A stretch of DNA of 64,000 nt from Himantopus leucocephalus. Its lineage: Eukaryota; Chordata; Aves; Charadriiformes; Recurvirostridae. The stretch is from assembly GCA_003993805.1 (NCBI GenBank), contig RSEF01000006.1, positions 24,257,300-24,321,299 of the forward strand. The letters are read 5' to 3'. The translations under genes and the position numbers were made by a program. This document shows, one piece after another, positions 18,382-33,300 of this stretch (positions are counted from its first letter, which is position 1; every line of letters begins with the position of its first letter). Under the pieces are notes generated by a model that worked only from the letters and a program-made list of their open reading frames with translations, had not been told where the DNA came from and did not search any database.

Positions 18382-21300
18382 GTAAGGACTTGAGCATCTC
18401 TTCTTTCTAAAGTGTTGTATTAACACACATGGTGTACTCTGCATGGTGGATTCTTTTCCCGAGGTACGGACTGCACAGTGTAGGCACACGCTTCAGGCTC
18501 TCCTACTTGTCGTGCAGAGCTCTGTACTCTGCGCTCTTCCTTAATGTCACCTTGTCCTGTTGTATACCAGGACCATTTGTCGTCTATGGGAAGTCACAGC
18601 TTTTCAAGTATTTCTCAAAAAATAATCCACAAAATATACAGAGGCGTCCCAACTGAGAGCTGCTTCTGTTTGTCCTTCTGTTTCTGGGAATCTGTGTAGA
18701 CAGAATTCTATACTGTGAGACCACTTGGTCATCCAGTGTGATGATGCTGACTCTGAGTTACTCAGGATAATTATTTTGTTTAAATTCTGCCTGATTGATT
18801 TCTTATTGTTTGCTCTCATGGCTGTTCCTTTTCCTTTCAGACAGAGGACCCCAGTAAATGCAACCCGAGGTTTTGGGAGGAGCTGTTTCTCATGAAGGTA
18901 ACAGGAGTTAAACATCCTCTGACTTGCTGCTGCTGTTCTGCCTATGAAGTGGCAAACTTTCAGTGCAAGGACTTGCTTTTCTAAGGTGTCTGCCGTTGTA
19001 TAACATGCATGAACTACTTCTTAACCTGGCAGGTCAACTTGGAATATCTAGAAGGCAAGCTGGAGGCACTGGATGGGGAAGAGTTAATGAAGATAAAAGA
19101 TAACATCAACTGCTTGTTCCAGCACTGCATCCAGGCACTGGGTGAGGAGCACCCAATCAGAGTGGTCAATGCACTACAGGTACCACATTGAGAGACAGGG
19201 AATGCTCTCTGCTGCTTCTGATGAGGCATTGTGTTTGCTGCTGGTATCGAACGTCTTGTGCTCATTTCTTTAGTTCTGAGGAGAAGTGGTGTCTACAAAG
19301 GAGTTGCTACTTATTTTCTGTGGAGGTTACAAACATTCATAGTCTCTTTAGTCTTTGAAGAACAATAGCTTGTTTCAGAATTCAAGAGGATCTGGTGATA
19401 CAGGATGAAATGGATGGCAATGGAGGGACAAGAGGGGCTTGTTCACACTGCGGGCTGTCAGTTTGGAGGCTCAAGAGGATTCTGTGTAGCTTTGTCTTCT
19501 ACTTTCTTCTGTTCTCCTCCATTTCAGCCTCCTTTTTGAATTTCCATGTGGGTAAAAAATGAAATAAAGGTCTGGAGAAGTTAGTGTGAAATTTATACAG
19601 GAGATTGTCCCTGCTGGACGCTTTCTAATTGGAAACTGTGAAGAATTGTCACCCAGAATTAATAAATGCTTTCCTGCAGGTTGTTCTTTACAAAAGCTAT
19701 GCTATCCCATGTCTTCTGCGGGAGACTGCTCTTCTCAGTCTTCATATTTGATGTTATTAGTTCACAGGTTGATTCTTACAGTTTGGTGAATGCATTTGTC
19801 CCAGCTTCTCTCAGCTGTAGGAATATAGCATATGAATTTCATGTTTGGAGAAGTCACCTGTAAGACATTGGACAGGCAGTAAGCTGGGAAAAGTTGATGT
19901 AAAACTGAGAAGTTTTACCCCTCTGATGACACACAATCTTGCATTGTTTTGTTTTTTTTTTTTTTTTTTTTTAATTAGCTTGAAAGGATGCTGTTAAGTA
20001 ACGTAGTTATAGCTACATAGACAGTCTAGCCAAGTCCTGAATTCACAAACTAGTATTCAGGCTCTTGGCAAAAGTTAGGTCAGGGCCCAAATCTAGAATC
20101 CTGCTGTGTGAGAGTAAATAGAAATCAGGGGACACATCCTGAGCTTGAGTTGGGAGAGTGTTCCCTTAATCAGCCTGTGTTCATGTGGAAAGTGATCCTG
20201 AAGCCAAATCTTATTTAAGCAATCTTTTCTTGAGAATGACCGTGGTGACCAAGGGTTTGTTTAGCCCAGTGTCCTGTCTCTGACAGTAATGAAAAAAAGG
20301 ATGTCTACCTTACCCTTTTGCTTCTGTATGGTTCTAGAGGTCTGCTGATGCCTTGAGGTCTGCCTGTCTCCAGCTTTACATCTTCTGAAACTAATTACTT
20401 CTCACAGGTGAATTTAAGCTGGAGTCTAAAACTGCAGTGGTTATTGCCCTGCTCATTCCCCTCTTCACAGACCTGAAAGGTGCCTGATGACCAAAGTGAC
20501 CGCAGACATTTGGGGCAAATGAGACATTTGCTGTCCATAAATTTTCCAGAGTGTCTGCTGGAAGCGTAGTGTGCTGATACCTGTGTGTTGCCAGTGATCT
20601 CCAAGAACTCAGTATGAATCAGTAATCCAGTGCCTGCAACAAGAAATGTGAAGAAGGTTATGTTTAGTGGGAAGGTTCTTAGAGCCCCTAAGGTAGTTAG
20701 GAAAACTTAAGCTGCCTACCAGCCTTGGAGACATTTTTTTCCTCTTTTTTTTTTTTTTTTCTTTTTTCTTTTTGACAAAGAGACAGTTTGTTGGTCAGAC
20801 TTAGTATAGCAGTGTGGTAACCAAACAGAAATTTGTGCTCTCTATAGCAAAAGCATCTGCTGTATGGACAGATATAATGTGATAAACTGTGTTGTATGGA
20901 TGTGTATTTGGCATGCTTGAAATGAGAAATTAATCTGGAGAGCTCTAAGGTGTGTCTCTCCATGTATTGGCCACTGGTTCTGCCTTGCAGTTTCCTGATC
21001 AATATTTTTGGCGTTAAAGCCACACTTAGATGTTTTCCACAGGTGGTTGTCCTGTCTGGTACAAACTGTGTCTGTACAGAAGAAGCAGTAAGATTGCCTT
21101 TCTTCAGAGTGCTATGAAATGAAGGGGTGAACAAACAGGAAAAATAAGGACAAATATATTCTCTATTTTTTTGAGTTCACAGCATCCAAGATCCTCCTTA
21201 GAAACAACAGAGGTAGAGGAGATATCAGACAAAATGCATGGCTTTCCAGGCTGGTGGTATTCATTTAAATATCTGTGCTTTGCCAGTGCTAGGAGAGGGT

Positions 21301-24300
21301 TTTAGGGTGGGTTTTGCTATTGGGTTGTATGTGTTGCCTTACACTTTACCCTCTGATTTTTCCCTTTGCAGACTTTGTGTGCATTGATTCGGGGTGTCCA
21401 TCAGAAGAACAAATCCACTTCTGGGTTTGACATCATCAACATGCTTGTGGGTTTTGATAAGGCAGAGCTATGTATGAAGGTGAGGCCCTGGCAATGTAGA
21501 GAAACAGTTTGCACAGCAGCCACGTCGCAGGGGCAGTGTCTTGCAAACAAAAAGGAAGATTATATTTGTAGAGCTCAGAATTACTTTGTGAATTAAATCT
21601 ATTGTTATATGTATACAAAAAATCTCTCATACATCTAGAGAAAACTCTTGGAAAATGATCATGATGTTATGCCTGAAGTCTCAGTTATTGATTCTAACAT
21701 GATTCTGGCTCAGTTATTGATTTTGGAATAACATGGAATTATATTGGTGCTCTTGTATCTGAATGTCCCAAAAAGCTTTTTATAACAAACATTTCAAATA
21801 ATTTTAAATATTTCTTTTAAATAATGTTATTGTTCTTCTTTAGAATCTGATGGAGAGCTTGGACTCGCTTCTCTGTGCAGAAGGTTCTGAAAGCCTCAAA
21901 AGCTTGTGTCTGAAGCTACTTCTTTGCCTGGTGACGGTAAATGAATGTCAGCTGTGTAATAATCTAAAGGCTTATAGGAGCCACATCTTGAGGGATGGAA
22001 CTGTCTCAAAACTTGAGCAGAATGCTGCAGTGTGAAGCTTGAGAGGGGAAGAAATTGTGAATGGGAACAAGGGCCAGCCCAGAATACGCATCATTGCTCT
22101 AACCGTGGTCGCAATACAGCCTAGCAGACTGTTTTCACCTCATGAGATAGGTGCCAACTGGAGCAAAAGGAGGACAGCACAGGAAGAATTGTCAATTGGA
22201 TTCACAGGTTTTTTTAGGGAAAAAGATATTTAAGAAGTCTCAGGTAAATGGAAAGGGAGCAGAGGAGAGAGGGGTTGAGGAAAGACAGCAAGTGTGGAGC
22301 AGACAAGACTAGTGAGGATGTGAAGAATGAGGAAGTTGGAACAAATGACCACTCAGCATCTCTTGGAGATGGTCAAATGCAAACTATATTGGCTGTGATA
22401 AGAGATAGTTGAGTGTGGGGGAGGTCTTCACTGCCCTGTTTATGATAGAAAAGTGCTCAGTGGAGCATACGGGGCCCTGTTTTTTCACTCTCTGCCTCCA
22501 GTGTGGCAGTCTGCGTCAGCTTCTGATGGCTTTTGTCATGCAGCTGTGTAAAATATCAGTCTGTAGAGGAAAGGGGGAGCTCTTAGTATGTGGGTCATGC
22601 TTCTTGCCAGAGAGAGGGGTGGGAGGCAGGACATATTTCTTTTACTTCATGTCTAGCTGTACTGCTAGTCGCACCTTGACTTGCTGACGAAGTGTGAGAT
22701 TCTGGATAAATGTGTCCATCTGGTAGTAGAACTCTTCTGTTCCCAGTGTGTGCCAGAGGCAGCTACAGCTTTGGCTGAGATTTTAAAACTTGTGTTTGTA
22801 CTCAGGTGACAGATAACATTAGCCAGAACACCATCCTGGAGTATGTGATGATTAACAGCATATTTGAAGCTATTTTACAGGTAAGGGTTCTTCCTTCTAC
22901 TGCAGGGGCTCTTCTTCCATATTGAGAGCTTTCAGTCATACATTCGCTTTTCAGCTTTTTCAGCGCAGCATATCTGACTGGCACTGTGTGTTGATTCCAT
23001 TCATAGCTCAGTCATAGATTTATTTTTTTTAATGCTGTCTCCTCCTTACTCTAGTCTGCTGTTTTTAGTCACTACTGGGTATTTAAAGTATTTTCACTTG
23101 AGACATTTGTGCACAGATAGAAGCTGAACAGATTTCTGGGCTAATTTCACAGAGAATTCCTATATCAGAGGATTTTTTTTTTTTTTCAAAAGGCAGTCTG
23201 CATATATTGAGGTTTTCTTCTGCTCTTTGGTAAATGATACTTTTTAGAAGTAGAACTGGGCTTGGAGAAACCCAGAAAATTTGCACAGATAATGTTGGTG
23301 ATGCACTGAGATACTGTCCGGTACTGTTGAGAAATATATTTGCCCTTTATGCCCAGAAAACATACGTGCATCATCTCTGTGATAAATAAGCTTCTCTGTG
23401 TGCAGAACTTCTTGGAAGCACTGACACTCCCTCAACCTTAAATGTGCTCTTTGAGTCGGGACATAATTTGCTCTTATGCACACATTTCATGGCCACGCGC
23501 TGTCTGAGAGTCACTGCCAGCTTCCTGAAGCAGGCCTGAACAGAACAGTGTGATTATTTATTCCAGATCCTGTCCAGCCCACTTAGTCGCAGGGAACATG
23601 GCTATGATGCTGTTGTCCTTCTTGCCTTGCTGGTCAACTACAGAAAGTATGAGGTAGGTATTCTGGATAACAGAAACATCTCTTCTCTCTGTTTTATTAA
23701 TTTACACTGGCCTCTGGATTATTAAGGCAGCCTACAGTACAGTTTTTAGCAGTACGCACTATAACATTTATCAGGGTATCAGCACAGAGCTGCAGAGGTT
23801 TTGCAAGGAAGTCATACTATGTGAACTGTATCTGTCTCTGACATATGTGTATAATTAGATGTGTATGATATTCATACAGCTCGTTTTGTGCAAGCAAAAA
23901 AGAAACTAAGTAGGGGATTTGCATTTCCTTCATGAAAGTATTCCAAGGAAGGTCCTTTTGGAAGAGTTACTGTTGTGCCGAACTTGGATGTTTGCCTCTG
24001 TGTGTGTGACTGTGCGGTTATACATAATCTCCAAAGTAAAATGAGCTATCAGTCATCTTGGGCTTCAAACTGAATTAGTGATTCAGAACCTGACTAGCAG
24101 ACTGAAAGAGCACAGATCCCCAGAAGAGATGGTGAAGCTGTGACCAAAGAATGAACCGAAACATCACAGCTATTATTTCCAAGAGAAGTCTGCCTCTATC
24201 TCTTTGACTGATTCCTCTCTGAGAAACTATTCATCTTCCTTTTTCTAAACTGGTTGTGCTACTTCATGGTGTGTTCCCATTTTTTTCCTGTTATTCATCA

Positions 24301-27300
24301 CCTTGAAAAAGAAACATTTCAAATGTCAAAACAACACCTAGTGTTGGCTTTACTTTGCATGAGGCGTGATGCTTTAATGATCAATCTTATTTTTTTTTCC
24401 ATAATTAGGAATATCTTAATATACTTAAGATTGGCAAAAAATATGAAAGTGCTGGAATTCCCCTTCCTCAACAGAATTACTGGGAGGGGGGCAGGCTCTA
24501 AAACCTTACCTGGCTTTATAATAGATCTTGTTTTGAATTACAAATAGATGTAGAGAATACACGAAGACAGGAGCTACAGTCAGTGTCAAAGCGATGCCTG
24601 TTAATTTCTCATTCCTGTTAATGTTGTCAGAATCGTGAATTACAGATTCTGTTCAGCAATCTGTGCCGTGGTAGCATGGAACAGGACCATGGAGTTTGGT
24701 TTCAGTATATGGCCATGAGGGAAAGCTGTTGGGAATGATACTGGTAGGGTTACTGGTGAGGGCAGGCTGGAAAGACCAGAGGTCTCATTGCAACGTTCAG
24801 ATCAAAGGGTGGAAAGCTGTGTAGTTCCATCCCTGAGCTACGGATCCCTGTGTGCTGTCGTTTATGTCCTTAGTAAGGTAGAGTGCTGTGAGTATGTAAG
24901 ACTTGTCCTCTACTTTTTGCAGTAGCTTTCTGTAGAGTATTGAGTTGGGGTCAAGTGCTTTGGAAAACATTGTCCTACATGTCTTCAAACTGGGCACCCA
25001 AAAGAAATTGTGCTGATGTTTAAAAAGTACAATCCAACCTGAGGCAGATGTGTAGCAAAGGGAATTTCAGCTTGAGTAGTTAATCTGACAGGGCTGAAAG
25101 CAACTTGAAGAAAGGTTTTACATGACAGCTGCCTGACACTGCCCTTTGTAAGCAACGCTACAAGAAAAGCCTGTAGTAATGCAGTCATAATCTTTGTCCT
25201 TAAGTAGCGTAGCTGCTTTCATTTGCTTTTCTTTGGCCCTTAGAGTCAGTTTGGTGGTTGCCTGGTTGTCAGTGTATTGTAGCATACTTTCATGCCTCAA
25301 ATCCTTTGGAGTTCTCTTTTTTTAGTGAACTGTGCTGCAGTTGATAGTTTCTCTTTTGTTCTGAACTTCATTGGTTGCTAAATTGTGTTTCCAGCTTCTT
25401 AAGAAAATCTAATTAGGCTGAAAATTCATTAGTTGACAATAATTTTGTGTCTGTCTTTAATGTGAATACCAGTGTGTTTTGCATCAGGATGTTCTTTCAT
25501 ATTTTTGGGATGTGAATTTTGTAGTCTCCTCTCAAATTCCCTGGGGAATATCCAGTGTAGCTGAGATCTTGGCTTGCTCATTAACTTCTGTTGTAGGAGT
25601 AAAAATGATTTACATGTCTTTACAGAGAACCTTTAAAGGGATGTCCCGGATCTGAAACCTAATAATTTTCAAAAGTTGATCCAAGTATATACTTATTCAA
25701 GTCTTGAGCTATATTTTATGTTTTTTTAATCCTAGTCCTGATTTCAGCGAAAATATTTTTACCTTGATACTATGTGAGAGAAATATAAAACAGTAACTAA
25801 ATAATTGACTATATCAGGAAAATGGTGAAGCTAGGTATACACAAAAGGCTGCCAAACAGAGAAGATGCTGTGAGGAAGAGTATTTGATCACTTTCTCAGC
25901 GCTTTAAGGGATGGCTGCTAGAACAGCAAGTTAAAACGTAAAATCAGGTAGTGACTTTTAAATAGATTCCTTGATAACATCTAGGTGGAAATTTCTTTGC
26001 CTCATGTTCAAGCTGCTAGAATTGCATGTTGGGCCTTTTACTAGGGAGAGCTGAAAGAAATTAGTAAAAATGTGTTTTTTTTTCCCTTTGCGTGCTTGTC
26101 TGGCAGCATATAGTGTATCCGACAGACCTTCATGTCTGGTTATGTGCACTTACCTCTAGTGTAGTCAGCTACAGGTGCTGAAGAGACACTTACAACATTG
26201 AAGAGTTAGGTCTCACCCGACTCAAATGATTTTAAATGAATCTCTTTAACAAAAAGAGTAATTATTCAAGCTCCAATTCCCTGCAAGATGGCCTGCCTGC
26301 AGAGGAGATGGCCTCATCAGAGCTGGCAGCAAAGCTGCTGAATCATCGCTAATGAGTGTTCAGGGAAAAGTCTGTGAGGTGTAATCGAGTGGACTCTGCC
26401 CTTCGTTTGTGTTACAGATGTGAAGATAAGTTAAGCACTTAGCTAGGGATTATACGTGGTTAGTTTGGGGTTTTTTCCTGCTTTCTTTTCCTACCAAAAA
26501 AAATTGTTTCCCATAGGTTTGTGTTGGAGACGGAGGTACATTTGGGTGTGTGGAGGAGATCTCACTCCCTCTGCCAAACCTGTGTGCCTCTTCATATCAC
26601 ACTCACTTTGTATGGCGTTTCTCACCTGGGCATTGCTTTAAAAATTACCTGGTAATGATGTCCCTGCAGCTTCCACCTTCATTTCTATGGGATTGTTGAC
26701 ATCTAATGGTGGGTAGTTCGTGGAGGACATCTTGAGTATTCCCAGGTTCCAGGAGTTTGTGTCTGTACCTCAACACCAACAAGGAGACCTTAATGCTGTA
26801 GTGCTTGCTATCTGACGGCAGTGATAGGAAAAGACCTGTGTTCTCTGAAGAGCTGAGGATCGTATTTTTGATTTTTTTCTGGAGGCAGGTGGAGGCAGAA
26901 GCTATTTTTAAGTTTGTGTAACTGCTTCATTGACGCACTTTGAAGTTTTCAAAATGCTTATCAACCGCTTTTCAAGGTTGTGGCATGTTTCTGCATGTTG
27001 TGGAGTGGCAGGTGTAATTTAGACTTTTAAAACTTTTGCTGTGCTTCCCGGTGAGAGGGGAACTGAGCTCTGAAACAGCAGGATAAGAATAGGGAAGCAG
27101 GCAGGGTTGGGCTTAGGGGTGCTTGTGCAACTTGCAGATTGCTGACGTTCGTCATAGATGTGCAAACTAATGCTCACAGACAATAACTGGAACTGTTGGC
27201 CCTCAAGGAGGGGCAGGAGCAAACTGCAGTCCCTGCGGGCAGCACAGGAAATATTCTCATCACACTGGTACAGACTTGCACACCGAAAGGCACTAGAAAC

Positions 27301-30300
27301 TGCCTTGTCCCATATAGAGTAATACGGGGTTAGTCATCTGCCTGCTGCTTAAGGAGTTAGGGAAGCCTAGAGGAGGCATGGAATGTGTCAGGGGAATGGA
27401 ATACTTCAGACGGGAATTATTAAACAGACTTCTGCAGGTATAGAAATGACAACTGAAAAGATAGAGGGCAGAGATCTGTAGCAAGCTAGGCCAGCTTCAT
27501 TACCCTGTCACCCAGGCACTGATGACATCTTGCTGCCAAGAGGCGGGAAACATGGAGCACACATCTTGGAAAGTCAAGGGCAACGGGAGTGTGAAGAGTT
27601 GTTCATAGGCTGCAGATCACAATGAACCCACTCCCTCTCCCTTTCTGTGATGGGACTAGGTCTCGGGGCAGCCTGGTGGTGTTGGTCAGTGTAGTACCTC
27701 CCAGTTCGCTTGTTCCCCACATCTGGGAATTTGGATAACACTGCAGCCTCTAATCCAGCATAGCTCTGCTGCCCATTGCCTGGGAAAGCCCTATCACTTT
27801 TATTGGTCATGAGTCACAGGCTGGCCTCTCTTCTGCGTGTGAGCTGTGGGGTCAAGAGTTTCTCCTTGTTGTATAAGGAGAGCAACAGAATGACTGAAAT
27901 AGCAAAACTAAGATATATCTGCAAGGATTGATTTTAATCTATTTTTAATTACAAATTGGTGAAGCTTGCTTCTGCTTTACTGACACTGACTAAATTTAAT
28001 TTCTGAAGGGGAGCATGGTTGTACAGAGAGCACCATATATTGTGACTCAATAGGAGCCTCTACTCCAGCCTCAAGGAAATGTCTTTGCATGCTTTGTACA
28101 CAGATGGGTTCTGTGTGAGTTTTCTCTCTTTTTCTGAGACAGCAGACAGGGCTGTGTGCTGCTGGAGGCGGGTTGACAGACCGGGTGAGCTTTGGTCTGT
28201 TCTGATCAGTTTCTTTTCTGAACCAAAAAGAAAGCCTGATCCTCCCAAAGCACTGAGTAATTGTGAGAGTGGTGTTCTCTGATCAGCCTTATTTTTAACT
28301 TGCTGTCAAGCCATGGGCAAATCAGTTGGATAACTGTGTAACTTTCAGGGCTGCATCTGATGCATACTTTGTGTTTTATTCTTCCCATCTGCTTTGGATT
28401 TACTGCATAGATAGAGCCTTTTCTTCTCTGTCCTGGTTTCAGATCAACTTTGTTAGTTTTGCGCTGACACATATAAACCAGGAAAAACAAATGTACATTG
28501 CTAATCTAAATGCTTCCTAAATTATTAGGCCTTATCTTTATAGATGGAGCCCATGTGCTTTGTTCAGTTAACTTCAAGGAATTTACATTCTCCAGAGACT
28601 TGTAGTTCTCAGTGGTGTAAACTGTTAAAGTGTGGAGCCCTAACCCAGCAGCAGATGAGTCCATAACGTTGTCATGCCTTCTTGGGTGCTCCTTCCTTTA
28701 AGCAATCTTTGCAAGGTGTTGCAGAAGGGAGATACCAGAACGCTAATGTTCAGTCCCAGCTTCACTGCTTGTTCCTGCTGCATAACAGTGTGTGTGTCAC
28801 AGATAACAGCCTTGCAGGACAGCTGCTGCGCTTTCAAGACTGACAGATGAGCTAGCGGAGGAGCAGAAACTCCCTCTCAATAAAATCAGGAGACTGCCTG
28901 GTGGAGCCAGTAAAAAGAAGGTGTCCTGGGCATAGCAGCCGTAGCATGTGCTATGACTCCTCTTTCTCTGTGTGTATTCTGCTTTGTGGGACAGGAGAGA
29001 GATTCTTCTCGGGTGGTTGGGTAAACTTGGAAAGATAATAGTGGTTTGTTTGTTGTTTTTTTTTTTTCCTGAAGGCTGAACTTAAAACCAATTTTCTTTC
29101 TTCCTTCTCCCCCCACCCTGAGCAGTCAGTGAATCCCTACATTGTGAAGCTCTCCATCGTAGATGATGAGGCCACACTCAATGTGAGTATTTGAATTGAT
29201 TCCTCTGTACTGCTGGTGATGCTCTTTCACGTGTGGTGTTGGTGTAACGAATGCAATCATGGTGTCTGGTAGAAGGAAGGTCTAGGAACAGTGCTACTGT
29301 AAAGAACACCAGTATAGTGGGTTTCTGCCCTAACTGCACTCTTGCAATATGTTAGGCAGTTCATGATTTGGACGGTTTGATCACCAGTTAAATGGTGGGG
29401 GTAGTTAAAAAGCTAGGTAGCAAGGAACGTGCTGAAGTTGATTTATTATACATTTATGAACTATCTATACGCTATCTGCTGTCACGTACCAAAGAGGCAC
29501 AAAATAGCCTATGCCAAAGATCTTGTTTCCACTGCTGTGTCATGTGATTTTTACCAGACCACAAGTCAATTCTTGTAGCTCAGTGGAAGCTTGTACCCGT
29601 GTCAAGAGTCCTGCAACATGTTTTGGGTTGTAGCCACTGTCTGAGTTTTGTATCCAGGCCTGGGCAAAAAGTGGCAGCGCACTATGAGCTTTGTGAGGTC
29701 TGGACTTAGAAGCTGTTCTTTAGACATGAAGTAAAAAGCAAGCTCCATGCTAACTAAAGGGTGAGAACGATTATTCTAAGTTAATTAAATTAGCTTGACA
29801 GAAAAGGTGATCGGTAGCTGTGGAATGGCAGAGGCTGTTTGCAAGAAGTGAAAAGGTTACTAGTGTTTATGGCCTTTGTTTTGAACTTTTGGATGTTTTT
29901 CTTCTGACACCAGCTTCCTTCTGGGGTTCTCGCTGCTTTATTGAGGCTTCTTGAGTGAATAAGCTCTGTCTGGAGGTCCAAGGAGAGTAAATGTTCTCTG
30001 TTGAATTTAGTAATTAGATATTCAACTTTAAATTTTGGTGTGTTGATTTTTGGATGATGCTTTTATTGTATCATAGCGTGTCTTAATAGTTAAAACAGCT
30101 TTGAGGGAAATCNNNNNNNNNNNNNNNNNNNNNNNNNNNNNNNNGGGGGGGGGGGGGGGGGCAGCACTGCTATGTGTGTTCAGTGTGTGATTTCCTGCAT
30201 TTACATTTGTAATGTAAAGATTTTTTAACGCTTCTTTTCAGGGAATGGGACTCGTAATTGCCCAGGCTTTATCGGAATATAACAGGTAAAACCTAATTGT

Positions 30301-33300
30301 CTCTTGTTTTTCAGTGCATGATAGTTGCTATACAGTTCCACACACTTTTTCTTTTTGTTAAAGCACTTATTTATCACCTAACAGCCTTGATGCACCTGGA
30401 GAGGCAGGGAATAGTCTTATGCTTTGAGGTACTTTGGCTCAGTTGTTGCTGTCATTGCAAGTGTACCAGCTGTGCTGATGTGCTTCAGGAGAGATCTTGC
30501 TGTAGGGGAAGATATCTATTGTATGTTTTTACTATCATGGATTTTACCTCTGTATGAACCTTGTTTAAAATCTTAGTCCCAAGTGAAAAGACAAACGATT
30601 TGCTGAGTACTTCTCTGTTAGAAAATTGATTTAACAGAAACACAATCTAAACCAAACAAACGTATCCAGGACTATCCACATGCCAGATCAGAGATGATTA
30701 GGGAATGTGTGCTCTTGCAAATGGTGGAAAGCATTAACTGCTTCTGAAGAAAGAGCCAGAAAGGCAGCAGTAGGGGTAGGATGTTCTCAGCCTCTGCTTC
30801 ATAAGCAAGAGCACAAAATGTCTGTGTTTCCTAAGAAGAAAGTGCTTCAGAAAAATTTGGAAACTTACAGCAATTTCACCTGAGCAACCCAAGACTTTTT
30901 TTTTTTTNTTTTTTTTTTTTTTTTTTTTTTGTGGAGTAGGATTCTCAAAGTATGCAGAAAAATTGTTTTAATTGCTTTGAAGGTCTGCTATTATAGATAG
31001 GCAGATGACTTGCAAGATCAGCAAATTATGTAAATGTGTTTAGCAGAGTAAGTTATTAGAGTAAAGCAGAAGATAACCTCACCCACCCAACTTCCTTCAT
31101 TCTGACAAAAGCTGTCTCAGACTATGGCCCATTTTGCTTAGCTCACTCTTTCCCCCTTCCCAAAAAAATTTAGAATTGTGTTCTTTCCGTGTTGCGTTTT
31201 GTGTGATCAGATTCCAGTACGAAAGACACAACAAATGGCCCTGTGAGCTTTGGTAGTCCATTTGAGTGCCAAATGAAGCAACTTAGCTTACATCTGAGGT
31301 ACCCAACCTATTTGTTGACTTTGCTTACTTCAGTTCCAGTCCCTTCACTTACTCTAGGAATGTGGGATCAGGCAGGATCAGGCCATGAACCATACTGGTT
31401 GTCATGGTTTCTGCTGGCCATAGGGTGATCGACTCTGGTTTAGTCTGTAGCGGTTGATGATTGAAATGAAACTGTTCTGTTGTTACTGACTGTGTGTGTT
31501 CATGTGGTTCATTACTGTTTTGCCAGTGCAGGACAAAATTTCCTAAGTCACTTGGTCCCGCCCCTTCAGCATTAGCCCAGACTGGATGTGTCCTCTATAA
31601 CAGCACAGGCATTGTTCAGTCTCACATCTTTCAGCAACCCCACTTCAACTGCACACAACTTACAAATATTTTAATACACTTTGCATCTCTTTCTGGGAGT
31701 TCTTGAAAAGGGCTTGTGAATGTTGAAGCCTTCTCCATCCTGTATCTTTATCAGATAAGACTGCCTCACAGTGATTTAGATAAAATAACCCTAGTTCCAT
31801 TTTTATCCCTGAAGCTTCATCCTTATTCCTTTTTGTTCAGGCAATACAAAGATAAGGAAGAGGAGCACCAGAGTGGTTTTCTCTCAGCCCTGACTAATAT
31901 GGTAAGCAAGGAAGCAGTGTTTTTCTATTCTTAAAATAAGTGCCTTCATGGAAGCTCAGTAGGAGGGTGTTTCCAAAAACTGTGAGTTTGGGATGTGGGT
32001 TCTGGAGGAGGAAATGCATTGATCAAATCCAAACCAAATACAACTGAAATAGCTGTATTCTGAGGAGTGTGTTCTTGTCTGGCTGGGAAAGCTCTTTCAA
32101 AGGATGAGATCTTTATTCTGGCATTGATAATTGAACTCGTTTTCCTTCATCTTATTAATTCTAGTTGACTCTATTTTAAAAATCACAATAACTTGTTGGC
32201 CACTTTTAAACAGCTGCTTATTTTTAAAATCAAGTTGCAGCTGTGCTGATGTAGCTGTCTTGTTTCTCAAGCCTGAGTGCACTGTAAGTAAGCTTGGACT
32301 CTGCAGTGGGCAGTGTCTGCATATTTGGAGGGGTATCCTCCAAAGGCAATTGTGAATTTCTTCCTTGTAAAGAGTATCCACTGTTCCCCTTGTTCAGTTT
32401 GGCTTTGCTTTAGTCTGAGATTTAATTGTAGTCTGAGACCTAACTGACAGGAAAACTTCCTGTAAGGATAGTTCAGTGCTGACAGCTGTCTGTCAGGAGT
32501 GACATAGGTAAAACTGCTACCACTTTGGGGCAAGCAGATAGGAAATGATCTCTGTTGTCCTCTTGCAGAATCACAAACTAATCCATTCAAGATTATTCAG
32601 GGATTCAAGATACAGTCTTCCCCGCCCCCCCCATCTTTTGTGATTTCACAGGTGAAACATTGGTCAGTGACAGTAGTGCAAATGAAATGTGTTTGTAGAT
32701 GGTCATCCTGTTTCCCTTTTGTGTGTTACTAATATTACAAAGAAAGTTGCATGTGTGCCTTGGATGAAAACACCTCTCCCAGGGCACTTCTGATTTAGTT
32801 AAATCCATGTTTCTCTTGTTGTCCAATAGCTTTCACAAATTACTCCTATGCAATACTCTTTCTTTCCATAGGTGGGCAGCATGTTCATAGCAGATGCTGA
32901 TGAGAAGATCTCAGTCCAGTAAGTGCACAGATGTTAGTTACACAATAAATGGCAACTCACCACACTGGTCAACATGATCCACTCCCTCATGGAGCTGTTC
33001 TAACGTAGCAAACTAGAGAGGCGAGTTCTCTTGTAACTAAAGTGATACCACCCTCTGCAAACAATGGATTCTCACTTAAGTGAAAAGGGTGCAGTAGAAG
33101 GAGCCACAGCTGAATTGCTTGTAATGAACAAAAAAAAAACCCCAAACCCCAAACAAACAAACAAAACAACCAAAAACCAAACCCCAAACAAACAAANACA
33201 CCCAAGCCCCCCCCCCCCCCCAGGTTTTACGAGGCATTTTTAACATATAATAGGCACGTTGGAGGTGGCAGATGCGAAGTGATGATTTCTACATCCTTGT

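Noticed and set aside
29570..29645. Functional tRNA gene
   Set aside because: An A-box-like word is present, but the B box is degenerate and no cloverleaf can be drawn; at most an old SINE head.
33129..33221. Interstitial telomere repeat
   Set aside because: Units are CCCCAAA/CAAA, not CCCTAA, and the array is irregular.
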